Assembly: GCA_028571685.1 (NCBI GenBank)
Contig: CM053144.1
Span: 98,300,171 to 98,364,170 of the forward strand
DNA length: 64,000 nt
Reading direction: 5' to 3'
From: Heterohyrax brucei
Taxonomy: Eukaryota > Chordata > Mammalia > Hyracoidea > Procaviidae
Position 1 is the stretch's first letter; every line of letters starts with the position of its first letter. The notes under the pieces were generated by a model, which was not told the DNA's origin, did no database searches, and was given only the letters and a program-made list of their open reading frames with translations. Shown piece after piece: positions 11,827-22,045 of the stretch. The position numbers were made by a program, and so were the translations under genes.

Positions 11827-12291
11827 GTGATCCAACTGAATGAGGGAATTACTGAACAATTAGCATTACTATCACATGTAAGTAAAATTTTGCTCAAGAT
11901 TATTCAAAAGCGACTGCAACAGTATATTCACAAGGAACTGCCAGAAATTCAAGCTGGATTCAGAAGAGGACGTAGAACCAGGGATGTCATTGCTGATGTC
12001 AGATGTATCTTGGCTGAATGCAGAAAATATCAGGCAGATGTTTACCTGTGTTTCATTGACTATGCAAAGGCATTTGACTATGTGGAACATAACAAATTAT
12101 GGCTAATGTTGCCTAAAGTGGGAATTCCAGAACACTTAATTGTGCTCCTAAGGAATCTGTATATGGGTAAAGAGGCAGTTATGAGAACAGAACAAGGGGA
12201 CACTGCATGGTTTAAAGTCGGGAAAGGTGTGTGTCAGGGTTGTATCCTTTTGCCATACTTTTTCAATCTGCATGACAAGCAAATAATCTGA
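11827..12291 (+). pseudogene. RTE reverse-transcriptase fingers/palm fragment
   Basis: This 154-codon frame carries recognisable reverse-transcriptase blocks: ILLKIIQKRLQQYI and QAGFRRGRRTRDVI (fingers), CFIDYAKAFD (motif A, with the metal-binding Asp present) and GVCQGCILLPYFFNL (motif B). In RTE LINEs this domain copies element RNA at a nicked target. The frame stops before motif C. It is the best preserved reverse-transcriptase segment in the window but only a fragment. Confidence 0.85.
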
Positions 12292-12714
12292 AAAGCTGTA
12301 TTATATGCATAATACAGAAATTAAATGAAGAACAGGGCATCAGGATTGGAGGACAACTCATTAACAACCGGCATTAAGCAGACAATACCACCTTACTTGC
12401 TGGAAGTGAATAGGATTTGAAACACTTACTGATGAAGATCAAGGACCACAGCCTTCAGTACGGATTGCACCTCAACACCAAGAAAACAAGAACTCTCACA
12501 ACTGTACCAGTAAGCAACATCATCATAAATGGAGAAAGGATTGAATTTGTCAAGGATTTCATTTTAATTGGGTCCACAATCAAGGCTCATGGGAGTAGCC
12601 ATCAAGAAATGAAAAAATGCATTGCATTGAGAAAATTTGCTGCAAAGCACCTCTTTAAAGTATTGAAAAGTAAAGACGTCACCTTGAAGGCTACAATATA
12701 CCTGACCCCAAACC

Positions 12715-13050
12715 ATGATATTCTCAATCACATCACATGTATGCAAAAGCTGGACAATGAACAAAGAATATGGAGCAAGAATTGATGCCTTTGAACTGTG
12801 TTGTTGGAGAAGAAAGTTGAATGTACCACAGACTACCAAAAGAATAAACAGATCTATTCTAGAAGAAGTACAACCAGAGTGTTCCTTGGAAGCAAAGATG
12901 GCAAGAGCATATCTTACATACTTTGGACATGTTTTCAGGAAGGATCTGTCCCTGGAGGAGGACACCATGCTTGGTAGAGTGGGAGGTCAGCAAAGAAGAG
13001 GAAGAGCCTTGATGAGATGGACTGACACAGTGGCTACAGCAATGGACTGA
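12715..13050 (+). pseudogene. RTE C-terminal region fragment
   Basis: This 111-codon frame holds the characteristic C-terminal block of RTE proteins: DAFELCCWRRKLNVP, ILEEVQPECSLEAK, LTYFGHV and a basic GGQQRRGRALMRWTD end. The same block recurs at 17994-18347. It is followed at once by the 3' tail of the element. Confidence 0.8.
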
Positions 13051-13152
13051 AGTGTAGAAACAATTAGGGACATGGCACAGGACCAGGTAGTGTTTTGTTC
13101 TGTTGTGCATATGGTCACTATCAGTCACAAACAACTTAATAACACCTAAGAA

Positions 13153-13487
13153 CAACACCAGTTTTCCTCGATTCATACTTCATACTTTAAGAATGTAATT
13201 CTTAAGTAAGAATGTAATTCATACTTCATACATTCCTTGTTCCAATTATTAATGGATATTTGGAGATGTTTTCTCTCACTTTCAGTCATATTGCATCATC
13301 AAATGAAGGTCCCAAAGATTTTCCCTATCTATGTCATTAAGGTGAACTCGGCTTTGTGGAGGCAGTTCATCCCTAGTCATATTTAGAGTGGCTTCCAACC
13401 TGAGGGACTTATCTTCCAGCTGATTTTTTCAGAAGTAAATAGCCAGGTCTGTGTTCCTACTCTGTCTTTGTTAGGAAGCTCTGCTGA
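13153..13487. other. Gap with a small direct/inverted repeat
   Basis: At 13166-13230 the words 'ttcatacttcatac' and 'aagaatgtaattc' each occur twice in an alternating order. Nothing else is recognised. Confidence 0.5.
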
Positions 13488-13702
13488 AGCCTGCCTGTCA
13501 ATTTGTCATATTGTGTGTCAGCTTATCATACTGTGGCAGCTTGTGTGTTGCTGTGATGCTGGAAGCCATGCAACTGGTACTTCAAACACTGGCAAGGTTA
13601 CCCCATAAAGACGGCAGCCTGGGAAACTCTACGGGCAAGTTCTACTCTGTTCTTTGGAGTCATTATGTGTCAGAATTGGCTGGCCAGCACACAACAACAA
13701 AA
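13488..13702 (+). mobile_element. Chimera: RTE 5' UTR joined to an AfroSINE tail
   Basis: Bases 13488-13618 match the 5' UTR of the RTE (compare 29217 and 56698: 'gctgtgatgctggaagc', '..caggg/aggttaccc'). At about 13619 the sequence switches to an AfroSINE 3' half ('gggaaactctacgggcaagttctactctgtt..tcattatgtgtcagaattgg') ending 'acacaacaacaa'. The two parts have the same orientation. This is either a template switch during reverse transcription or a non-autonomous composite element. Confidence 0.7.
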
Positions 13703-13959
13703 GTTCAACATTACAGCCAATGCAGAAATCCTTTCTAAAGTATCTCTGAAATATTCCGATTACGCTTGAATTTCAGAATGGTGGATACTCACTAGTTGTA
13801 GTTTCCAGTTAGCTCAGTTCAAGCACACAAACCCAGACACATCAAGCACTGATAATTTCCTTACTCCTCTTACTGCTGATATCTCCCAGCTGTAAGTGGC
13901 CCAGGACGTATCTTGATGGGTTGTCAAGAGCATAGTTAGAAAAGCAAGGGCATGAGATT
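13703..13959. other. Unassigned gap
   Basis: No recognisable feature; A+T-rich. Confidence 0.4.
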
Positions 13960-14520
13960 GTAGCACCCTCCAAGTAAGAGGTCTTCATTGTCTCCCAACT
14001 CTGGAGACTAGAAATCTGAAATCAAGTTTGGCAGGATTTGTTCCTTTTAGAGGCTCTGAGAAAGAAACAGTGTCATACTGCTAGCTTCTGATGGTTGCCA
14101 TAAAATTTGTTCATAAAATTTAATATTGCAACTGGAGGCTTGAATTCTTTGTTCATGTTTTTCAGCTTGAGAAATGCCCATTATGTTCCTCCCTGTTGGT
14201 TCCCTAACTCTGGTTCTCTGTACATGTTATTATAACAATTTGCCTTCTCAAGCTGTCAAAGACTGTGATAGGCAATCTTTATTGTTCCTTGGCCTGTAGC
14301 CCCATGACTCTAATTTCTGCCTCCATAATCACATAACCTTTTCCTTTTGTTTGTCTGTGTCTTCACATGGCCTTATAACGGTACCTGTCACTGACTTTAG
14401 GGTCTACCTTGATCCAGTTAGACTGTCTCTTAACTAATGATATCTGCAAAGATTCTATTTCCAGGTAAATTCACATTTTGGACTTGAATTTGGGATGGGA
14501 CTATGTTTACCTAGTATAAG
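13960..14520 (-). mobile_element. MLT1-like LTR, interrupted by an RTE fragment
   Basis: The right part (about 14266-14520) reads like the reverse of an MLT1-class LTR: 'tgtctgtgtcttcacatggccttata', 'cttaactaatgatatctgcaaagattctatttcca'. The left part (13960-14100) carries matching wording 'aggctctgagaaag..agcttctgatggttgcc'. It is old and divergent. Confidence 0.6.
14101..14265 (-). mobile_element. Internal RTE fragment inside the LTR
   Basis: It matches 10185-10350 of the minus-strand RTE ('gagaaatgccca(t/g)tatgt(t/c)cctccct'). It lacks both the RTE 5' end and the RTE 3' tail, which is atypical for target-primed insertion. Confidence 0.75.
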
Positions 14521-16420
14521 ATGCACCCTAAAGATTTTCATTATTCTCATTGGATCCAATCTAGTATTCACTGACAACCAAGAGGTGACTAAATCCATAA
14601 GTTCATGATAGAGAATGAGAAAGTTAAAGGACAGACAGGAATACACAAGCAACTACTACTTTTCAAGTCTTATCTTGACATTACAGAGAGTATCTGTGGA
14701 AGTTTGTTCAGTTACGACATTGGCGTTCCACTGGTTTTAATTGGTGTTCCATTAAAATTTGTTATTGATTTGGTTATCACATTCTAGGGGCCCTAACGAA
14801 ATTAATTTGCTTTTTTTCCGGGTATGTGTATCTTATATTAAAGTTGAATATACCAGCCAATACCATGAGTAGTATAAAAATAGGTAATTAAATAGATGTA
14901 TAACAAGAAAGAAAGGTAAAAAGAGATAACGGTTGCAAATGCTTTTAATGTCTGCTAACATGGATGGATTTCTATAACTTAGTACATCAGGAAACTGAGA
15001 AATTAGGCCAACTCCTCATTTCCTTTGAAAGCTAACTGGCATATTGATCTGCGAACTGGACTGCAGGTTTAAAAAGCAGCCATGTGCTGATTATTACCGT
15101 GACAGTGAAATAATTCTCGTACGCTCCATTACGGAACTGCTTTTAAATGAGAGTAAGTGCTGCTCTTCACCTTAAACATAAATAATTACACTCTAACTAT
15201 AAGGTATGCAAGAAATACATAATAGTGTATTCTTACTGTGTTATTAAACAGTCACTTAAATGTGCTATTTGACAGCTATATGGTATAATTACATATTAGA
15301 TAAGAACATTCATTTTACAACATGCCTGTATAAAATTTTTTTTTAAAGTGTCAACCATTTCCAAATAATACCCTACAGAGCTGAACTGAAAAACTGTAAA
15401 TAGCAATGAAGCCAAGTCATTGTCAACCAGATACACCATGAAGATGAATGTGACCATGAATTAATATCTCCACAAGAATAAACTTAGATCAACATCTACA
15501 TTTATCCAGAAATTTTTCCAAATATGAGACTCACTGTGTGATAGACAGCCACAAAAGAATATGAGACACTTTTCAAGCACAAATGTACATGAAGTTCAGT
15601 ATTAAGTTATCAGTATTAAATACATCTGCTATATTATTCATGCTTAAAGTATTGTGGAACCCACAGATTTAGAAAAATGAAATAATTAGGAAGTTTAATT
15701 AATGTTAAATTTTGAAAGGGTTTGATCAGAGTTTTGACAGAAGAAATCCCTTTTATTACTATGACCAAGTAAATGTAAAATATACCCCGGTCTGAGAAAT
15801 TCTCAGGAAGCCCTCCAGTAAAGCTTGTCAGCACAAATCACCTTGTTTAGAAAATGCCACTTCACTAGAATTGCAATGCAGTTGATGAATAAAACATTTT
15901 AGAACACAGAAAACTAAAATCAACCTATTTGCTTTTCAGCTGACCTAGCTGATGAGTAATACCTTCTGATAAAATACAATAATGTAATCTTCACTCTAAA
16001 TGCTATGTGTTTTTAATAACAAGCTTATTTTAGAAAAAAAGTAATGAAAAAGGAAGTTCAATAGTCAGATTCACTAAAACTACACCACTTTTCCATTTGA
16101 GCAAAGTTCAACATGCCCAAATAATTGATTTATTTCAAAATTGCCTGAAAGAAAATAAAGGTAGACCTGGCAATGAGGATGCTACTCTCTGTTTTTCAAA
16201 TCTGAAATCTATCGCTTTGGCTCATGTGCAGCTGTGGGCCTAGGCAGTGTACTGCCACATATTAGATGAAAACATACTACAAAACCCTACACATGGATGG
16301 GGCTGGAGAGTCCCACATTGTGGCCTGAGGGGTAGACAGAAGACTACAGCCCACATTACATAAGGAAGGTGCCTGTACAGGATCTCTCAGCTGCCAGTAT
16401 TGTCCACGAAGTCAGAGTCC
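14521..16420. other. Repeat-poor stretch without recognisable gene
   Basis: This is one of the longest segments without a nameable repeat. The part at 15070-15165 holds several CpGs in an otherwise CpG-poor region ('ttaccgtgac', 'tctcgtacgctcc', 'attacgg'). It could be conserved non-coding DNA (inference only). No exon with splice signals and a sustained frame is visible. Confidence 0.4.
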
Positions 16421-16525
16421 ATGGAAGCAGCAGTCAAGAAATCAAAAGGCCTTTTGCACTGGGCAGTTCCAACTGCCAACCTTTTGGTTAGCAGCCAAGC
16501 ACTTAACCACCAGGGCCCTTCACTA
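16421..16525. mobile_element. Chimera: RTE fragment joined to an AfroSINE head
   Basis: Bases 16421-16470 match RTE sense sequence ('catggaagcagcagtcaag..atttgcactggg'-like). They run directly into antisense AfroSINE head sequence at about 16472-16525 ('aaccttttggttagcagcc..cttaaccaccagggccc'). The same RTE segment is joined to the same part of the SINE at 17736-17815. Confidence 0.7.
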
Positions 16526-16641
16526 TCTATCATACAGGATGCTGATTCCATAAAATGATATAAATATTTAATTATTATTAATTTTCTCCTATGTTCCAAA
16601 GAATGTTTTCTCTTTCCTCCTTGCCTTTCATACATACACAG

Positions 16642-16722
16642 CCTTGAAAACATTATGGGGTAGTTCTAGCCTGTCCTATACGGCTGCTATGAATTGGAAT
16701 CAACACAACAGCAACAGGTTTT
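16642..16722 (+). mobile_element. AfroSINE 3' half
   Basis: 'ccttgaaaacattatggggtagttctagcctgtcctata' is followed by 'ctgctatgaattggaatcaac' and a T-rich end. It is 5'-truncated. Confidence 0.75.
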
Positions 16723-17032
16723 TTCCAGTTTGAGTGTGGATAGTAGCATATTTTTAATGGAAGATGAATGAGAGGCACTGGACAATTAAAACTATGGCAT
16801 GGTAGTGAAAGAACTGGGATTAGAACTTGAATCTTCTGAATATAACCATATTTCTTTCTACATAATACCTAGTTCCCCTTCTGAAAGTATTATTTCAAGT
16901 TAATAGGACAGCTCATTCATCTATTCCGAGAAATTTGGAGGACAGCTACCTGGCAACTGACATGAAGACATTCATATTTATGCCGCTCCAAAGAAAGGTG
17001 ATCCAACCAAATGTGGAAATTACTGAACAATA

Positions 17033-17356
17033 TTGTTAATATCACACACAAGTAAAATTTTACTCAAGATCATTCAAAAGCAACTGCAACAGTACATTGA
17101 CAATGAACTGCCAGAAATTCAAGGTAGATTCAGAAGAAGACATGGAATCAGGGATATCATCACTGATGTCAGATGGATCTTGGCTGAAAGCAAAGAATAC
17201 CAGAAAGAAGATTACTTGTGTTTCACTGACTATGCAAAAGCATTCAACTGTGTGGATCATACTAAATTATGGCTAACGTTGCAGAGAATGGAAATTCCAG
17301 AACATTTAATTGTGCTCTTAAGGATTCTGTATATGGATCAAGAGGCAGTTATGTGA
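17033..17356 (+). pseudogene. RTE reverse-transcriptase fragment
   Basis: This 107-codon frame has ILLKIIQKQLQQYI, RRRHGIRDIITDVRW and motif A FTDYAKAFNCVDH. The first motif A Asp is kept; the family's second Asp is Asn here. The frame ends before motif B, which continues in another frame at 17269-17460. Confidence 0.82.
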
Positions 17357-17771
17357 ACAGAACAAGGGGCAATGCATGGTTTAAAGTCAGGAAAGGTGTG
17401 CACCAGGGTTGTAACCTTTCGCCATATCTTTTTAATCTGTGTGTCAAGCAAATAATCTGAGAAACTGGATTATACAAAGAAGAATGAGGCATCAGGATTG
17501 GAGGAGGACTCATTAACAACCTGCCTTATGTAAACGACACCACCTTACTTGCCAGAAGTGAAGATTTGAGATACTTCCTGACGAAGATCAAGGACTGCAG
17601 CCTTCAGTATGGATTGCACCTTAGCATCAAGGAAACAAAACTCCTCATAACTGGACCAGTAAGCAACATTGTCGTAAATGGAGAAAAGATTGAGGTTGTC
17701 AGGATTTCATTTAACTTGGGGCCACAATCAGTGCCCATGGAAGCAACAGTCAAGAAATCAAAAGATGACAA

Positions 17772-17830
17772 GATTGGGACGACCAACCTGCTGGTTAGCA
17801 GCTGAGCTCTTAACCAAATCTTAACCAAAT
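17772..17830 (-). mobile_element. AfroSINE head fragment inserted in the RTE
   Basis: 'gattgggacgaccaacctgctggttagcagctgagctcttaacc' is antisense AfroSINE head. It replaces a short RTE segment between 'caagaaatcaaaagatga' and 'aaatctgctgcaaagg'. Closely matching wording occurs in the complete SINE at 19998-20040. The 12-mer 'cttaaccaaatc' is repeated in tandem at the right edge. The SINE tail is missing. Confidence 0.75.
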
Positions 17831-17993
17831 CAAAATCTGCTGCAAAGGACCTCTTTAAAGTATTGAAAGTAAAGATGTCACCTTGAAGACTAACGTGCAC
17901 ATGACCCAAACCATGCTATTTTCGGTCACATCATATGCATGCAAAAGATGAGCAAGGAACAAAGAATGCAGAAGAAGAACTGATACCTTTGAA

Positions 17994-18347
17994 TTGTGGT
18001 GTTGGAGAAAAATGTTGACTGTACCATGGACCGCTAAAAGAACCAAGAGATCTGTTCTGGAAGAAGTACGACCAGAGTGCTCCTTGGAAGCAAAGAAGGC
18101 AAGATTGCAGCTTACAGACTTTGGACATGTTGTCAGGAAAGATCAGTCTCTGGAGAAGGACATTATGCTTGGTAGTGTGAAGGGTCAGCAAAGAAGAGAA
18201 AGACCCTCGACAAGATGGACTGACACAGTGGCTTCAACAACTGGCTTAAGCACAAAAACGAATGTGGACATGGTGCAAGACTTGGCAGTGTTTTGTTCTA
18301 TTGTTCATAGGGTCACTATGAGTCGGAACCAACTTGACAGCACCTAA
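17994..18347 (+). pseudogene. RTE C-terminal region fragment
   Basis: 117 codons with WCWRKMLTVPWT, EEVRPECSLEAKKAR, LTDFGHVVRKDQSLEKDIML and GQQRRERPSTRWTD, colinear with 12715-13050. It runs into the 3' tail. Confidence 0.8.
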
Positions 18348-18370
18348 CAGCAACAGGATAGTATTTCAGG

Positions 18371-18528
18371 ACACAAACCCATTTGCACTGAGTCAGTTCC
18401 AACTCATAGCAACCCTAAAGGACAGAGTAGAACTGCTCCCTAAGGTTTCCAAGGAGCAGCTCGTGGATTTGAACTGTTGACCTTTTGGATAGCAGCCAAG
18501 CTCTTAACACCTAAACCACCAGGGCACC
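18371..18528 (-). mobile_element. AfroSINE with 7-bp target duplication
   Basis: Full-length antisense SINE flanked by tttcagg at 18364-18370 and 18529-18535. Confidence 0.85.
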
Positions 18529-18636
18529 TTTCAGGTTATAACTCCTTTTATTTAAATCAGGCAAATGCCCTCTAGTGGCTGTTTTTAAAACATTAGATTT
18601 AAACTGTCTTTTTCATTCTTTCTAACTAGGCCCTAG

Positions 18637-18789
18637 GAAACCCTGCTGGTGTGGTGGTTAAGTGCTACATCTGCTAGCCAAGAGATCAGCTGTTCAAATC
18701 TGCCAGGCACTCCTTGGAAACTCTATGGGGGCAGTTCTACTCTAACCCATAGGGTCACTATGAATTGGAATCAACTCTACTGCAGTGAC
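18637..18789 (+). mobile_element. AfroSINE, full length
   Basis: Head 'gaaaccctgctggtgtggtggttaagtgctac' through 'cagttctactctaacccatagggtcactatgaattggaatcaactct'. The predicted box A and box B promoter words are legible but diverged. Confidence 0.85.
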
Positions 18790-19110
18790 CAACTGACTAG
18801 CAAGGCCTTAAAATGTCACCTTACTATTTGGGTGGGTGAGACAAGGACTCACCCACAGCTTTTAAAGAAGCAATGACATTTAAAGATAAGAACACTAGCT
18901 TTGACAATTGCCTTAAGTCCTTGCCTAATCTATAGTTGCCATTTAGCCATACTTTGTCATTATCAGTCTGAAATTCAAAACAGAACTATTCAGAATGATA
19001 ATAAATAAATAAAAGCCATTGGACTGTCCTTCAAAATTCCACTATCTGAACTTCCTCACTGACCAGTACTTTTCAATCTTGATTGCTCTTCTTTGTTTTC
19101 ACCTCTCTTA

Positions 19111-19326
19111 GAGGCCCTGATGGTGCAGTGATTAAGACCTCAGCTGGGTACCTGTGAGTCCCTATGGACCAGAAGGCAATGTTTTGTTGTTGTTGTTGAT
19201 GTTAACCAAAAGGTCAGTAGTTTGAATCCACCAGCCAGTCCTTGGAAACCCTATGAAGCAGTTCTACACTGCCCTATAGGGTTACTATGAGTCTAAATCG
19301 ACTCAACAGTACCAGGTTTGGTTCCG
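19111..19326 (+). mobile_element. AfroSINE with a second SINE tail nested in its head
   Basis: The head 'gaggccctgatggtgcagtgattaag' and the body from 'gttaaccaaaaggtcagtag' onward belong to one SINE. Between them, at about 19148-19200, lies '..ctgtgagtccctatggaccagaaggcaatg' plus a TTG run, which looks like a second SINE's 3' end. Confidence 0.7.
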
Positions 19327-19547
19327 GATTTTTTTCTCTTAATGAAAATGAATACAGTACTCTCATAGTCTTTTTCCTCTTTCTGGAATATGTGACCAAC
19401 TTAACAATTTTTTCCTTCTATAATCCCTCCCCCAATTAACACTGTGGCATTTTCTCCCACTCGTCCTTTACACCTGAAACAAATTGCTTGTCTTGCCCTC
19501 TATCTCAAGGTAAATTGATGGAATGAAACATTAAATGTTTCGATATG

Positions 19548-19629
19548 TAAACCCATTGCCACTGAGTCAATTCCAACTTATAGCAACTTTATAGGACAGA
19601 GTAGAACTGCTTGCTCCCTAGGTTTCATT
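19548..19629 (-). mobile_element. AfroSINE 3' part
   Basis: 'aaacccattgccactgagtcaattcc..ttataggacagagtagaactgc' with the head missing. A separate 3' scrap on the plus strand lies at 19700-19752 ('aaaccctatgaggttgccatgagtc'). Confidence 0.7.
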
Positions 19630-19900
19630 ACATTGATATACCTAAACATTCACTACAAGAAGAAAGCTGTGATAGTCTGCTTTCATAAAGATTATGTCCT
19701 AGGAAACCCTATGAGGTTGCCATGAGTCACAAATGACTTGATAGCACCTATCACAGCACTAACACAGTACCTGATTTGGGACAATAATTTTCAACATCAT
19801 AGTATCTTACAACAATACCTGTATAGTAGACCATTTGTCCATCTATCTGTCTATCTTTATTTTCTATTTCTATAGAATCTGGTCTAGATATATAGATATG

Positions 19901-20057
19901 AAAACAAACCTATTGCTACTGAGTCAATTATGACTCATAGGAACCCTATAGAATAAAGTAAAACTGCCTCATAGGGTTTCTAAGGAGTGGCTGGTGGATT
20001 GGGACGACGAACCTGCTGGTTAGCGGCTGAGCTCTTAACCACTGCAACACTAGGACT
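19901..20057 (-). mobile_element. AfroSINE, full length
   Basis: The whole antisense consensus is readable, including 'gattgggacgacgaacctgctggttagc', the wording shared with the RTE-embedded fragment at 17772. Confidence 0.85.
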
Positions 20058-21490
20058 TTAAACAGACTGACAAAAGAGTTAGACGAATTCAAATATTTTG
20101 TGCCTGGAACTCTAATTTTCTCAGTGTTTGCATATTTCATCTGAGTAACAATACTTACCCCCCCCTCCATTAGATTAAACCATCTATTCCTCATCTTGAG
20201 ACCCACTTGTAAGCAGAACTGGGTCGCAGCATAGATTCTGAGCCCATTCGTGGCACCAGGATGAAGGAAAGAACAGAGAATGGAAAGTGGTCTCAGCTAT
20301 CCTGCATTGCAGTGGTATAACCTCTGTGGTAGTAGCTGATTCTATTTGTGTACCAGACTGAAATTAATCATATTTTCCTTCTTCCTCTGTGTGAACGCTG
20401 AGAGTTCAGAGGTGTTCATTCTAACACTCTGTCATGTCCTCATGTATTTGGGGGGAAAGGCTCAGCTCTTCCTTTATGGAACTCGAGGAAGGAGAAATAA
20501 GTGATTCCTCTCTAACAGCAAGCTGTGTTTCTACTGAGTATCTTGCCTTGACATCTCCGTATTCCTCTGCTTGCCTCCTATGGCATCTGCATTGAAATCA
20601 TCTTTCTAGTCCTGGGCTTTTAAGGCTTCTTCACTTGACATTCACAGCAAGGCAGCACTGTGAGGTGGGGAGAGCATACTAACTAGCTGTAACTGTCCAA
20701 CACAGGGTCAAGAAACTCAATTTTCTGGGCTTCAGTTTTCCAATTGTAACATGATTTCCAGCTTTCTGTCTGTAACTATGGAGCAATTGCTCTCCTTATC
20801 CTCATTTTCTGCCTTCTTGATAAATGAGATAGTTGCCACTTTTTTTCCTTCACTTTAAACTCTGGTCTATGCTCCTTCATCATATAACTTAGCTCGCTGC
20901 TGCATCTCTGTTTTTCAGACCCTACTACTGGCTTATGCCACCAAAGAATTTGTTCCATTCTTTGGGTTGCCCTCCTGTACTGAGGCTTCCCTATTCATGG
21001 AAATATTAAACTTAAAAATTGGCACAAGGAAAAAAGTGAAACATAAAAGTAAAGAACCAGAAAACACGGTGGTACATACAAATCAAAATGTACAATTTAT
21101 TTGGCTTAAATATGCCCTGTATGCGTAGCAGGGATGTTACGGCAACAGGGAATGGAAGCTCCAGGAGACCAGGATGTTGAACTTCAGAATACAATAGAAG
21201 TGGTCAAATAGAAAAAGACCTGAGACTTCAGAGAAGTTTAGTTTTTAATGTCTACAAATCTAATATACAGAATTAGAAAGAAAGAAATACATCACTGCAC
21301 AGAAGTGGAAAATGTAGATTTCATTTCATGTAACAGTACCTTGGTATAAAATTGGGATACAATTAAGCAAGAAGGTAAAAATGGATAATGGAAAATATCC
21401 AACAGTCTCTGGCACATCTACAAAAAATAACTTGACTGCAAATTCCAAGGTGTAGGATGAAAATGCCAAAATTATGATGATCTTCCACTA
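20058..21490. other. Intergenic stretch, possible MIR near 20660-20760
   Basis: The segment 20660-20760 ('gtgaggtgggga..gggtcaag..ctgggcttcagttttcc') is weakly MIR-like. Nothing else is recognised. Confidence 0.35.
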
Positions 21491-21530
21491 GATGTACCCA
21501 CTGCTGTCAAGTCGATTCTGACTCTTAGAT
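21491..21530 (-). mobile_element. AfroSINE tail scrap
   Basis: About 40 bases of antisense SINE/RTE tail ('cccactgctgtcaagtcgattctgactc'). Confidence 0.6.
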
Positions 21531-21908
21531 TTACTGTCTGACTCTACAGATTTACTGTCATCTGGAACGATCAGGCATTGCGTGTCCAAATGCATTTTGT
21601 GGGGGCTATGAAGTGTAGAGGGTGTTTCCACTCAGTAAAATGAAAAGAATCCAGTTTATTTTGATCAACTGTCTTCATTACAATTTCAGTTTGTGAAGAA
21701 GAAAGCAGCTATAAGACTCAAAAATATCTCTTTAAGTTGGTCTTGTGTACAGAATAGTTGTTTTTTTCTGCACATTCTGTTTAATACAGAAAGGAATCCA
21801 ATAACATTAGCTTATAAACATTTATTTCTTTGTTTCCCCGCATAGTATGTCTTACATTTTTTTCCCCATTTGGACTTTGTGAATACTTTGTTTTGGCACT
21901 GAAAAAAA

Positions 21909-22045
21909 AACCAAATTCATTGCAGTCTAGTCAATTCTGACTCCTAGCAACCCTATATAGTAAGAGTAGAGCTACTGCATAGAGTTTGCAAGGAGTGCCT
22001 GGTAAATTTGAACTGCAGACTTCTTGTTAATAATTGTAGCAATTA
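21909..22045 (-). mobile_element. AfroSINE, diverged
   Basis: 'aaattcattgcagtctagtcaattctgactcctagcaaccctatatag' onward. The head decays after 'gaactgcagacttcttgttaa'. Confidence 0.75.

Larger units (their letters stand above)
11325..13152 (+). mobile_element. RTE/BovB-clade LINE, 5'-truncated, plus strand
   Basis: The copy begins just after the endonuclease region ('aacagaagatttctaaggg') and runs through the linker, reverse transcriptase and C-terminal region to a normal 3' tail near 13152 ('ggtcactatcagtcac..aacacctaagaacaacacc'). It starts within a few bases of the 5' end of the minus-strand copy, making a head-to-head pair. Palm motif C, usually YADD, is decayed here to a stop followed by ADN near 12375. 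Several frameshifts are visible, so it is dead. Confidence 0.88.
16899..18356 (+). mobile_element. RTE/BovB-clade LINE, 5'-truncated, plus strand
   Basis: It starts in the linker just before the reverse transcriptase and ends with a complete tail at 18356 ('gggtcactatgagtcggaaccaacttgacagcacctaac'). Motif A reads CFTDYAKAFN and motif C reads YVND at about 17527 instead of YADD, so catalysis would be lost. A SINE-derived insertion breaks it at about 17772-17830. Confidence 0.88.

Noticed and set aside
7912..13152. Twin-priming (5' inversion) of a single RTE
   Set aside because: The minus-strand part includes its own 3' tail and reverse transcriptase, duplicating the content of the plus-strand part, which one twin-primed RNA would not do.
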